10,713 bases of DNA from Deltaproteobacteria bacterium (GTDB taxonomy: Bacteria > Desulfobacterota > DSM-4660 > Desulfatiglandales > Desulfatiglandaceae), in NCBI GenBank assembly GCA_019313765.1, contig JAFDAP010000028.1:1-10713 (forward strand), given 5' to 3'. Below, piece after piece: positions 1 to 6,083 of the stretch. The position numbers and the translations under genes are program-made. Position 1 is the stretch's first letter, and the number at the start of each line of letters is the position of its first letter. The notes under the pieces are model-generated. The model was not told the origin of the DNA. It saw only the letters and a list, made by a program, of their open reading frames with translations, and searched no databases.

Positions 1-255
1 CTTCTTGGTACGGTTTCCGGGATGATCAAGACCTTTAATGCGATATCGGTCCACGGTATTGGTAACCCGGCTCCCTTGGCCGGTGGAATTGCCGAGGCCC
101 TGATTACAACGGCCACCGGACTTTGCATTGCGATACCTACCCTGGTATGCTACCGGTTCCTGAAGGATAAGGCAGGCGCCCTAATTTTTGAAATGGAAGA
201 AAACTCCATCAGGTTAGTAGATCTTATGGAGAGCTACAGCCAGACTGAGAACTGA
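1..255 (+). CDS. exbB: ExbB/TolQ/MotA-family proton channel, C-terminal part (5' end outside window)
   Basis: The reading frame is open from base 1 to a TGA at 253-255, giving the last 84 residues of a protein that starts outside the window. The visible part carries the family signature of the last two membrane helices: LLGTVSGMIKTF, then a Gly/Ala-rich segment with GGIAEALITTATGL, then CIAIPTLVCY, followed by a charged cytoplasmic tail. In the family, ExbB (or TolQ) forms the pentameric inner-membrane channel that, with ExbD, turns proton motive force into energy for outer-membrane transport or envelope work. The GxI..F wording and the exbD gene downstream favour ExbB over MotA. No TonB gene or TonB-dependent receptor is visible. 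The spacing to exbD (264 bp) is unusually large because a foldback element lies between them. Confidence 0.9.
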   Translation, partial: LLGTVSGMIKTFNAISVHGIGNPAPLAGGIAEALITTATGLCIAIPTLVCYRFLKDKAGALIFEMEENSIRLVDLMESYSQTEN

Positions 256-289
256 TCCGAACAGACCGGACAAAAGGTTTCAGTAACCG

Positions 290-319
290 TGAACCTCTGA
301 ACCCTGAACCTTTGAACGC
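290..319. repeat. Short tandem repeat of TGAACC units
   Basis: Three copies of TGAACC (starting at 290, 298 and 305) and one of TGAACG (313) follow one another every 7-8 bases, between the exbB stop and the foldback element. The unit carries no reading frame of interest. It looks like an intergenic simple repeat and ends 4 bases before the element begins. Its function is unknown. Confidence 0.6.
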
Positions 320-323
320 ATAG

Positions 324-500
324 GAGGCTGTCCGAGAATGGCTTCGTCGCGAGATCGAGCGAAAGTTTTGAGGGCAAGGCGACAAGGCCAAAACGGCCGT
401 AGGCGTAGCAGTAGCCTACGTTGAGGACGTTTTGGGCTTGACAACGCAGCAATCAGAATTTGCAGCCGATCGCAGTAGAAGTCTATTCTCGGACAGCCTC
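324..500. mobile_element. MITE-like foldback element with perfect 16-bp inverted ends and ATAG target duplication
   Basis: The left end GAGGCTGTCCGAGAAT (324-339) is the exact reverse complement of the right end (485-500). Directly outside both ends stands ATAG (320-323 and 501-504), which reads as a 4-bp target-site duplication. The two halves are also imperfectly complementary inwards: a CCAAAACG block near 386 pairs with CGTTTTGG near 430, and a central CGTAGGC/GCCTACG pair surrounds a loop of about 9 bases. The whole 177 bp can therefore fold into one long hairpin. No transposase or credible ORF is present, so it would be non-autonomous and moved by an enzyme encoded elsewhere. The insertion leaves the exbD ribosome-binding region intact and lies inside the exbB-exbD transcript, where the hairpin could affect mRNA stability or the ratio of the two proteins. 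The parent IS family cannot be named from the sequence alone. Confidence 0.8.
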
Positions 501-519
501 ATAGAGGTTTTAATAAGCC

Positions 520-936
520 ATGCGATTTCGAAAACCCAAAGAGGAAGAGCCCAGCCTGGGGATTACGCCCCTAATTGATGTCGTCTTTTTGCTATTGATC
601 TTTTTTATGGTAACCTCCCATTTCAATGTTGCTTCAGGAATTCCTATCAGGCTGCCCAAAGTGGCCCAGAAGGCATTCGATAGAAACGACCACAAAATCA
701 TGATCGTAATTGATAGAGAGGGTCGCACCTATCTTAAGGGTGAAAAAATTGAGCTTAAGGACCTCGGTCCGAGACTGCAAAACATAGTGGAGAAAGAAGG
801 TCTTATTCATCTACTTTTGCAGGCAGACAAAGACGTAAAACACGGCATGGTGGTTCATGTAATGGACCTTGCCAAAAGGGCGGGTATATCTTCCATTATT
901 ATTGCGGCCCAGTGGGAGCCCAAAAAGGTGTACTGA
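520..936 (+). CDS. exbD: ExbD/TolR-family biopolymer transport protein
   Basis: This protein of 138 residues has the full ExbD plan: a short positively charged cytoplasmic N-terminus (MRFRKPKEEE), one membrane helix at about residues 18-35 (LIDVVFLLLIFFMVTS), and a periplasmic domain to the end. Asp20, at the start of the helix, matches the conserved acidic residue that carries protons in ExbD and TolR. The periplasmic part has the expected pattern (IRLPKVAQ, later LLLQADKDVKHGMVVHVMDLAKRAG). The length is typical. The start ATG is preceded by GAGG at 504-507, a rather long 12-base spacing. The protein should pair with the ExbB encoded upstream to energise an outer-membrane process. TolR is the alternative; no tolA, tolB or pal is visible to decide. 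Confidence 0.93.
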   Translation: MRFRKPKEEEPSLGITPLIDVVFLLLIFFMVTSHFNVASGIPIRLPKVAQKAFDRNDHKIMIVIDREGRTYLKGEKIELKDLGPRLQNIVEKEGLIHLLLQADKDVKHGMVVHVMDLAKRAGISSIIIAAQWEPKKVY

Positions 937-937
937 A

Positions 938-1282
938 TTGGCATCTGAAAAGAGGAAATTCTGGAAAATCCCGTTGATTCTCCTCTGCTTTTTGGCACCC
1001 GTTGTGGCCTGGCTGGGTTTCGGTGAGCAGGGTCTTATCCATTTATACCGCACTGAAATGGAACGTAAGGCCTATGTGGACAGAATACACCAGCTAGCAG
1101 AGGAAAACCAGACCCTGCTCGAAGAAGTGCACCGTCTTAGAACGGAGATGGAATATATTGAATCCGTTGCCAGGAAGGAACTCAGGCTGATCAAAAAAAA
1201 TGAGATGATCTACCGGTTTAATAAGAAAGAACCTCGCAGTGCGGATACCGAAAGTATAATAAAAAAAGACCCAAAACCCTAG
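938..1282 (+). CDS. ftsB: FtsB/DivIC-like septum formation initiator family protein
   Basis: This is a small bitopic membrane protein of 114 residues. Residues 1-9 are basic and cytoplasmic, 10-28 form one hydrophobic helix (IPLILLCFLAPVVAWLGFG), and about 35-78 form a coiled coil rich in Glu, Leu and Arg. Then comes the family signature YIESVARKELRLIKKNEMIYRF, which matches the FtsB/DivIC consensus of an ARxxLxLxxxxE segment followed by an aromatic stretch. In this family the protein joins FtsL and FtsQ at the division site. The chosen start is TTG at 938, one base after the exbD stop, with AAGGTG at 925-930 seven bases upstream. No ATG gives a membrane protein of this shape: the next upstream ATG (869) lies inside exbD. 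The position next to exbD is unusual for ftsB, so a specialised coiled-coil paralogue is possible. Confidence 0.78.
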   Translation: MASEKRKFWKIPLILLCFLAPVVAWLGFGEQGLIHLYRTEMERKAYVDRIHQLAEENQTLLEEVHRLRTEMEYIESVARKELRLIKKNEMIYRFNKKEPRSADTESIIKKDPKP

Positions 1283-1290
1283 TAAAGAAT

Positions 1291-1317
1291 CCACGCCCAG
1301 AGGACGTGGCTTTGGTT
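1291..1317 (+). terminator. Possible weak terminator hairpin after the exbBD-ftsB operon
   Basis: CCACG at 1291-1295 pairs with CGTGG at 1305-1309, with an inner CC/GG pair across one mismatch and an AGA loop. A T-rich but interrupted tract (CTTTGGTTT) follows. It sits 9 bases after the ftsB stop, where a terminator would be expected, but the tail is poor. The shape also resembles the small end hairpins of IS200/IS605-type elements, so a remnant of such an end is an alternative. Confidence 0.35.
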
Positions 1318-1574
1318 TCACCCCCTAAGGGTTAGACAGTTTTCGCTATTCGGTTGCGCGGCTCGTTTCGTCTTTCGTCTGTCGGTTGCGGGCTTTTTTA
1401 CCGAAAACCGCTTTACGAATACCGATACGAACGTCACAACCTCAACCCTATGCCGAATAACATAGAGTTTCCTGAAATCATTAACGCAAAGCCCACTGAC
1501 TCTGACTCCGACCAGAGGATGGGGTTTTCCAAGTTCCAATAAAAGCGGGCGATCCGAAAGGGAGGTGCAGCAAA
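1318..1574. other. Non-coding gap with small direct repeats
   Basis: I see no gene here. The sequence holds two near-identical stretches starting CGGTTGCG (1351 and 1383), a tandem TTTCGTC pair (1366-1379), and a T-run after the second copy (1394-1399). A 30-codon frame starting at ATG 1450 lacks a ribosome-binding site and resembles no known family. The 3' end provides the GGGAGGTG ribosome-binding site (1559-1566) of the next gene. The promoter for the TPR gene is presumably in this stretch, but no convincing -35/-10 pair stands out. Confidence 0.5.
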
Positions 1575-2462
1575 ATGGAAAATTCAAATGATATTTTTGG
1601 CCGGATCTTGGGAAATGGGCCTTCTCAGAATACAGCTTTTCTGGTGCTCAGAAAAATGAAAGATGAAGGGCGGTCCAGTGAGGTGATCACTGAATGTCTA
1701 AAGGCCCTGGACTTTTACCCAAACGATATCCGTCTAAGGACCCTCCTGGCCGAGACTTACCTTGAAATGGGCTTTATCGGCCAGGCAGAGAGGGAATTAG
1801 ACAGGATCACATCGGATATAAAAAATCTGATTTCCGCATATAAACTTCAGGCCGACATTTACACGCGTCAAAAAAGATATGAAGAAGCTTCCGAGGCCCT
1901 GAAACGATATCTTGCACACAACCCGGACGACCAGGAAGCACTCGATCTCTTAGCCAGGATAAAACCGGTTGAAGAAAAGCCCTTCATGGAAGCTCCCGAG
2001 GTCCCCGAGGAAGCAGGCCCTGCCTTAGAGGAAGAATTCGAAGAAGAAGTCAAGGAAGAGATAATAACGGAACCCCCAGAAGTACCGGAAGAAGTTGTCT
2101 TAGCCGCAGAAGAAGAGATTGAAGAAGAACCCGTACCCATAGCCCCGGAGCCCCCCGAGGAAATTACCCCGGTCGCAGAAGAGGAAGGCGAAGCATTCAC
2201 TGATCTTGCAACGCCGACGCTTGCGGAGATCTATTATAACCAGGGACAAATACATGAGGCCATCAGCACTTATGAAAGGGTCATACTGGACAACCCCGAG
2301 GACAGGGTTTCCATAGAGCGCCTTGAAGAGTTAAAGGCGCAAATTGCCGAAAAATCCGAGATAAAAGTTACCCCTGAGGATGCCCTCAGGGCGAGAACGG
2401 AAAAAATGATCACGGTTTTAGAAGGATGGCTGGAAAGGATCCAGGGGTCCGGCCATGCGTGA
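1575..2462 (+). CDS. Tetratricopeptide-repeat protein with acidic Pro/Glu-rich linker
   Basis: This 295-residue protein has no signal peptide or membrane helix and is probably cytoplasmic. Residues about 20-128 form roughly three TPR-like helical hairpins (for example LRTLLAETYLEMGFIGQAERELDRI, then a second with YKLQADIYTRQKRYEEASEALKRYLAHNPDD). Residues about 139-204 are a low-complexity linker made of three related acidic units, each with a PE(V/P)PEE core and a run of Glu. Residues 211-245 form another TPR motif (LAEIYYNQGQIHEAISTYERVILDNPED), and a C-terminal helix ends in LEGWLERIQ. TPRs bind proteins, so a scaffold or adaptor role is likely, but the partner is unknown. The start is set by GGGAGGTG eight bases upstream of the ATG. 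The last 8 bp overlap the following gene, which suggests translational coupling and perhaps a shared task with that methyltransferase-like protein. Confidence 0.85.
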   Translation: MENSNDIFGRILGNGPSQNTAFLVLRKMKDEGRSSEVITECLKALDFYPNDIRLRTLLAETYLEMGFIGQAERELDRITSDIKNLISAYKLQADIYTRQKRYEEASEALKRYLAHNPDDQEALDLLARIKPVEEKPFMEAPEVPEEAGPALEEEFEEEVKEEIITEPPEVPEEVVLAAEEEIEEEPVPIAPEPPEEITPVAEEEGEAFTDLATPTLAEIYYNQGQIHEAISTYERVILDNPEDRVSIERLEELKAQIAEKSEIKVTPEDALRARTEKMITVLEGWLERIQGSGHA

Positions 2463-3513
2463 TAGAGCGCCCGATTTTAATTTTTTAGCCACCGGCATCG
2501 GAAGCGTTCCGTTTCAAGAAATTGAGGCCACCTGCCGTGAAATTCTGAAAACAATCCCTTCCATACCCTTCTGGCCACAACTTGTAAAGCGCAGTTACCT
2601 GGAAGACATGTCCATCCAGTACAGTGAAGGTCTACCCCTCCTGGAAATCAATGAAGAAAAGAGGTCGCTTTTCATATCAGGTGAAAAGAGTGCGGAGTCG
2701 GAACTCGTTACCTTCTACGACCATTTTTTATCCCAGGATATTGACTGCTTTGCCATGAGCAAAGCATGTGCCCCGGGCCTTTACGCCCTTTTAGAGCTCG
2801 TTGATCAGGGTCAGGATGCAGCCTGCTACATCAAGGGGCAGACAACAGGTCCTATCACATTTGCATCAAGCATCACCGACTTGAGCGGCAAATCAGTGCT
2901 TTACAACCCCGAAATTTTGGAGGCATTGGTGAACGGCCTGGCCATTAAAGCCCTCTGGCAGGTCAGGAAACTCAAAAAATCCGGGGAAAAAACAATTATT
3001 TTTATAGACGAACCCTCCCTCTCCGGTTTTGGATCGGCCTTCTCACCTGTTGAACGCCACGTGGTCATAGATAACCTTCGCACGGTCATTAATTACCTGC
3101 GAGAACATTCCGACACCTTGATCGGTATTCACTGTTGCGGGAACACGGATTGGTCCATGATCATAGAAGCCGGTCCCGACATAATCAACTTTGATGCATT
3201 TGGATATATGGACTATTTCTTGCTTTATCCGGATGAGATTGTGCAGTTCCTAAAGGGAGGTGGTACCGTGGCCTGGGGAATGGTCCCCACATCAGATTTC
3301 ACCGGCCGGGAATCAGCAGAAGACCTCTTTGCGAAACTCAATAAAGGCCTTAACCGTGTTTATGAATGGGGTATAGAACCTCAACTACTCGCCCAAAGAT
3401 CCATCCTCACACCGTCCTGCGGCATGGGCACAATGACACCGGAAGCGGCAAGAAAATGCCTGGAGATGTTGTCCCAGCTATCCCAAAAATGTAGCGCCTT
3501 GAGCGTCTTTTAA
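2455..3513 (+). CDS. Stand-alone MetE/UROD-superfamily methyltransferase-like protein
   Basis: This 352-residue single-domain protein belongs to the superfamily that joins the catalytic half of cobalamin-independent methionine synthase (MetE), uroporphyrinogen decarboxylase and the corrinoid:thiol methyltransferases MtaA/MtbA. Visible marks are KGQTTGPITFA (127-137), FIDEPSL (183-189, as in MetE), HCCGNT (226-231) and PSCGMGTMTPEAARK (320-334). His226, Cys228 and Cys322 lie where the zinc ligands of MetE and MtaA are expected, and Asp247 may stand in for the fourth ligand (Glu in E. coli MetE). Such a zinc site activates a thiol such as homocysteine for methylation. The N-terminal folate-binding half of MetE is absent, so a folate-independent methyl donor, perhaps a corrinoid protein, is plausible. 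The substrate cannot be read from the sequence. The ATG lies inside the end of the TPR gene (8-bp overlap). True uroporphyrinogen decarboxylase activity is unlikely, given the Cys/His motif. Confidence 0.75.
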   Translation: MRDRAPDFNFLATGIGSVPFQEIEATCREILKTIPSIPFWPQLVKRSYLEDMSIQYSEGLPLLEINEEKRSLFISGEKSAESELVTFYDHFLSQDIDCFAMSKACAPGLYALLELVDQGQDAACYIKGQTTGPITFASSITDLSGKSVLYNPEILEALVNGLAIKALWQVRKLKKSGEKTIIFIDEPSLSGFGSAFSPVERHVVIDNLRTVINYLREHSDTLIGIHCCGNTDWSMIIEAGPDIINFDAFGYMDYFLLYPDEIVQFLKGGGTVAWGMVPTSDFTGRESAEDLFAKLNKGLNRVYEWGIEPQLLAQRSILTPSCGMGTMTPEAARKCLEMLSQLSQKCSALSVF

Positions 3514-3519
3514 CATTTG

Positions 3520-3560
3520 CAAAATTTTACAAGCATATGTACAAAATTTTTATGGCCATA
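3520..3560. promoter_or_regulatory. AT-rich region with spaced CAAAATTTT repeats and a 10-bp palindrome
   Basis: CAAAATTTT occurs at 3520-3528 and again at 3542-3550, so the copies are 22 bp apart, about two helical turns. The core AAAATTTT is itself palindromic. The perfect palindrome TATGGCCATA follows at 3551-3560. The block lies 41-81 bases upstream of the histidine-kinase start, in the only gap between it and the preceding gene. It could hold the promoter and an operator. A lone TTGACA at 3566-3571 has no -10 box at the right distance. Confidence 0.4.
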
Positions 3561-3600
3561 GCAAATTGACAACAAAAGGCAGAAATGTTTGGAGGTTTTA

Positions 3601-5955
3601 ATGGTCGGAAAGCCAACTTACGAAGAACTGGAGCAAAGAATCAAGGGGCTTGAAAAGGAAGCTGCTGAGCGGAAGAAAACAGAGGATGCCTTGCGAGTAA
3701 GCGAGAAAAGGCTTTTCCAGATCCTTCAGGAAACTTCCATACCAACCTTTGTAATTGATAACAATCATAAGGTCACCCACGTTAACAGGGCTTATGAGAA
3801 TCTGACAGGTATTTCTGCACTTGAAATCATAGGAACCCGAAAACAATGGTCGGCTTTCTATTCTGAAGAAAGACCGGTTATGGCGGACCTTATTGTGGAT
3901 AATGCATCAGAGGCAGAAATAGCTAAGTACTATGGCGGGGAGTATCGGAAATCCGCAGTTACTGATGGAGGGTATGAGGCTGAGGGGCTGTTTCGTAATC
4001 TGAAGAAAGGCGAAAAATGGCTTTTTTTTACCGCTTCACCCCTGAAGGACGCACAGGGAAACACCACCGGCGCAATAGAAACCCTGCAGGATGTCACCGA
4101 GCGGAAATTCGCTGAGCAGGGTCTTCGCAAATCCGAGAGGCGTCTGATAAACCTCCTGGATTTCGTCCCGTACCCCATGGTTATATTCAACCTGGATGGC
4201 CGTGTCTTCTATCTGAACTCTGAATTCACCGAAGTCTTCGGCTGGACCCTTGAGGAATTGGAAGGAAAGACCATACCGTATGCGCCACCGGGTATGGAAC
4301 AGCAAACCAGCGAGATTATCAAGGAGCTTCTCGAGAAAAAGATCGTACTGCGACACGAAACCAGGCGTCTGACAAAGGACGGCCGGATTCTGGATATAGT
4401 CATGAGGGCCGGGATATATTCGGAGGGTGAAGAAGAGGCTGGCGGAGAAATTGTAATTCTGCGAGACATTACGCAGGAAAAGAAGATCGCTCGCAACAAC
4501 GAGGCAATACTACGTATCAGCATGGCCCTCCCGGAATACCCTGACTTAGAGGACCTGTTAGATTATATCAGCAGCGAGGTCAAACTACTTCTGGAGTCAG
4601 AAGGTTCGCTTATCGTATTGCTCGATGAGGAAAAAGAAGAACTGTTTTTCCAGGGCGCGGCCTATGATGACTCCGCTACCCAGAAAAGAGTAAAGGAAAT
4701 CCGGTTTCCCATTGATCAGCTTGTGGCAGGCAAGGTTATCAGGACGGGTCAACCTATCATTGTTTCAGACGCCTCCGAGGATCCAGGTTTCTACAAGGAA
4801 AGAGACAGAAAACTGGGATACGAGACAAAAAATCTGCTTCTGGTGCCCCTGAAAAGCAGTGACCATATCTTCGGAGTATTATGCGCCATTAACAAAAAGG
4901 AAGGGGCTTTTGACGAGACTGATGTCGAGCTGTTGAATATGATAGCGGGAACAGTTGCCCTTTCCATTGAAAACGCCAGGTTCTCTGAGGAGTTGAAGGG
5001 GGCATACAGGGAGGTTACAAGTCTGAACCGGGCAAAAGACAAGGTTATCAACCACCTGTCCCATGAATTGAAGACCCCTGTTTCCGTGCTCTCCGGTTCT
5101 ATAAATATACTAACAAAAAAGCTGGCAACCCTTCCCGAAAAGGGATGGAAGGCCACAATAGAAAGAAGCAAGAGAAATCTGGACCGCATAATGGAGATCC
5201 AAAACCAGGTGGAAGACATCATGCACGATAAAGCCTACAAGGCATTTGATCTTCTTTCCCTGATGCTCGACGAATGTAAGGATGAAATTGAGACCCTTTT
5301 TGCCGAGCAGGTGGGAGAAGGCCCGGTAATTGAAGCAATAGGAAAACGGATTGAGGAAATCTTTGGATCCAAAGAAATTGCACCAGAAAAGATTATTTTA
5401 GGTGAATATGTCAAGAAGAGAATTGAAGATCTTAAACCGTTGTTTTCTCATCGCCAGGTGGAAGTTATAACCCATCTTGAACCTGCACCGCCATTAAATA
5501 TGCCGCTGGATCCTTTGCAGAAAATGGTTGACGGTCTCATAAAAAACGCCATAGAAAACACACCGGATGAGGGGAAGATAGAGGTGATCGTCCGAAAAAA
5601 GGGGGAAGGCACGACATTGGTGGTGCACGACTATGGCGTAGGCATCATAGAAGACGCCCGGCGACGCATATTTGAAGGCTTTTTTACTACTCAGGATACA
5701 ATGGCCTATTCCTCCAAAAGGCCCTTTGATTTCAATGCCGGTGGAAAAGGAGCCGACCTGTTACGCATGAAAATTTTCTCCGAGCGTTATAATTTCAAAA
5801 TAGATATGATATCTTCAAGGTGTGGATTCATACCAAAAGAGACGGACGTCTGCCCAGGCAGGATCAGCGAATGCGAGTTTTGCACGAACAAGGAAGGCTG
5901 CCATCAATCAGGAGGGACAACCTTTACTATTAATTTCCCGGCAGCTTCAAAATGA
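3601..5955 (+). CDS. PAS-PAS-GAF sensor histidine kinase with cysteine-rich C-terminus
   Basis: This 784-residue protein has no membrane helix, so it should be a cytoplasmic sensor. In order there are an N-terminal coiled coil (about 5-35), PAS (about 36-170), a second PAS (about 181-297), GAF (about 303-460), a helical linker, and the HisKA box NHLSHELKTP with the phospho-acceptor His488. An unusual insert follows at about 541-600, then the HATPase domain: N box around Asn649/Asn653, DYGVG at 677-681, and a G2 loop written AGGKGADL (713-720) rather than the usual GTGLGL. Between G2 and the last strand five cysteines (741, 751, 758, 761, 767) form a cluster including CxxC, ending in GGTTFTINFP. 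PAS and GAF domains often bind small ligands or cofactors, and the cysteines suggest redox or metal sensing (inference). ATG 3601 is chosen because GGAGG at 3591-3595 sits five bases upstream; a TTG at 3589 in the same frame overlaps that site. No response regulator gene is adjacent. Confidence 0.9.
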   Translation: MVGKPTYEELEQRIKGLEKEAAERKKTEDALRVSEKRLFQILQETSIPTFVIDNNHKVTHVNRAYENLTGISALEIIGTRKQWSAFYSEERPVMADLIVDNASEAEIAKYYGGEYRKSAVTDGGYEAEGLFRNLKKGEKWLFFTASPLKDAQGNTTGAIETLQDVTERKFAEQGLRKSERRLINLLDFVPYPMVIFNLDGRVFYLNSEFTEVFGWTLEELEGKTIPYAPPGMEQQTSEIIKELLEKKIVLRHETRRLTKDGRILDIVMRAGIYSEGEEEAGGEIVILRDITQEKKIARNNEAILRISMALPEYPDLEDLLDYISSEVKLLLESEGSLIVLLDEEKEELFFQGAAYDDSATQKRVKEIRFPIDQLVAGKVIRTGQPIIVSDASEDPGFYKERDRKLGYETKNLLLVPLKSSDHIFGVLCAINKKEGAFDETDVELLNMIAGTVALSIENARFSEELKGAYREVTSLNRAKDKVINHLSHELKTPVSVLSGSINILTKKLATLPEKGWKATIERSKRNLDRIMEIQNQVEDIMHDKAYKAFDLLSLMLDECKDEIETLFAEQVGEGPVIEAIGKRIEEIFGSKEIAPEKIILGEYVKKRIEDLKPLFSHRQVEVITHLEPAPPLNMPLDPLQKMVDGLIKNAIENTPDEGKIEVIVRKKGEGTTLVVHDYGVGIIEDARRRIFEGFFTTQDTMAYSSKRPFDFNAGGKGADLLRMKIFSERYNFKIDMISSRCGFIPKETDVCPGRISECEFCTNKEGCHQSGGTTFTINFPAASK

Positions 5956-6031
5956 GACGATTTCGCTGCGTAAAAATCCTGGCCCATCGAAAATCCCGTT
6001 ACGCGGGGGAAGACCAGGTTTTCAATATAAG

Positions 6032-6068
6032 AGTAAAGATCCGGGCCCTCCGGACCCGGATCTTTACT
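6032..6068. terminator. Bidirectional intrinsic terminator between convergent operons
   Basis: AGTAAAGATCCGGG (6032-6045) and its exact reverse complement (6055-6068) form a 14-bp stem with a 9-base loop. It lies between the end of the kinase gene on + and the end of the RNA methyltransferase gene on -. Short A/T tracts at the stem base (AAA and TTT) serve both directions, though neither side has a long T-run. Confidence 0.75.
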
Positions 6069-6083
6069 AATGATGGGCACTAA

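Noticed and set aside
290..319. CRISPR array reading of the TGAACC repeats
   Set aside because: The units are 6 bases with 1-2-base gaps, far too short for CRISPR repeats and spacers, and no cas gene is present.
869..1282. ATG 869 as the start of the FtsB-like gene
   Set aside because: It lies inside exbD, has no ribosome-binding site, and its extra residues do not fit the family. TTG 938 has a good site and spacing.
1354..1542. 62-codon + frame, and its inner 30-codon frame from ATG 1450
   Set aside because: There is no ribosome-binding site, the composition is odd, it covers simple repeats, and it has no family resemblance.
1868..2200. 110-codon minus frame rich in Ser
   Set aside because: It is the antisense shadow of the Glu/Pro-rich repeat in the TPR gene.
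3566..3595. TTGACA at 3566 as a -35 box
   Set aside because: No -10-like hexamer lies 16-18 bases downstream, where the ribosome-binding site already starts.
3589..3600. TTG 3589 as the kinase start
   Set aside because: It overlaps the GGAGG ribosome-binding site, which is correctly spaced for ATG 3601.
5822..6070. 82-codon + frame over the kinase end and terminator
   Set aside because: It overlaps the kinase C-terminus out of frame and runs into the terminator hairpin.
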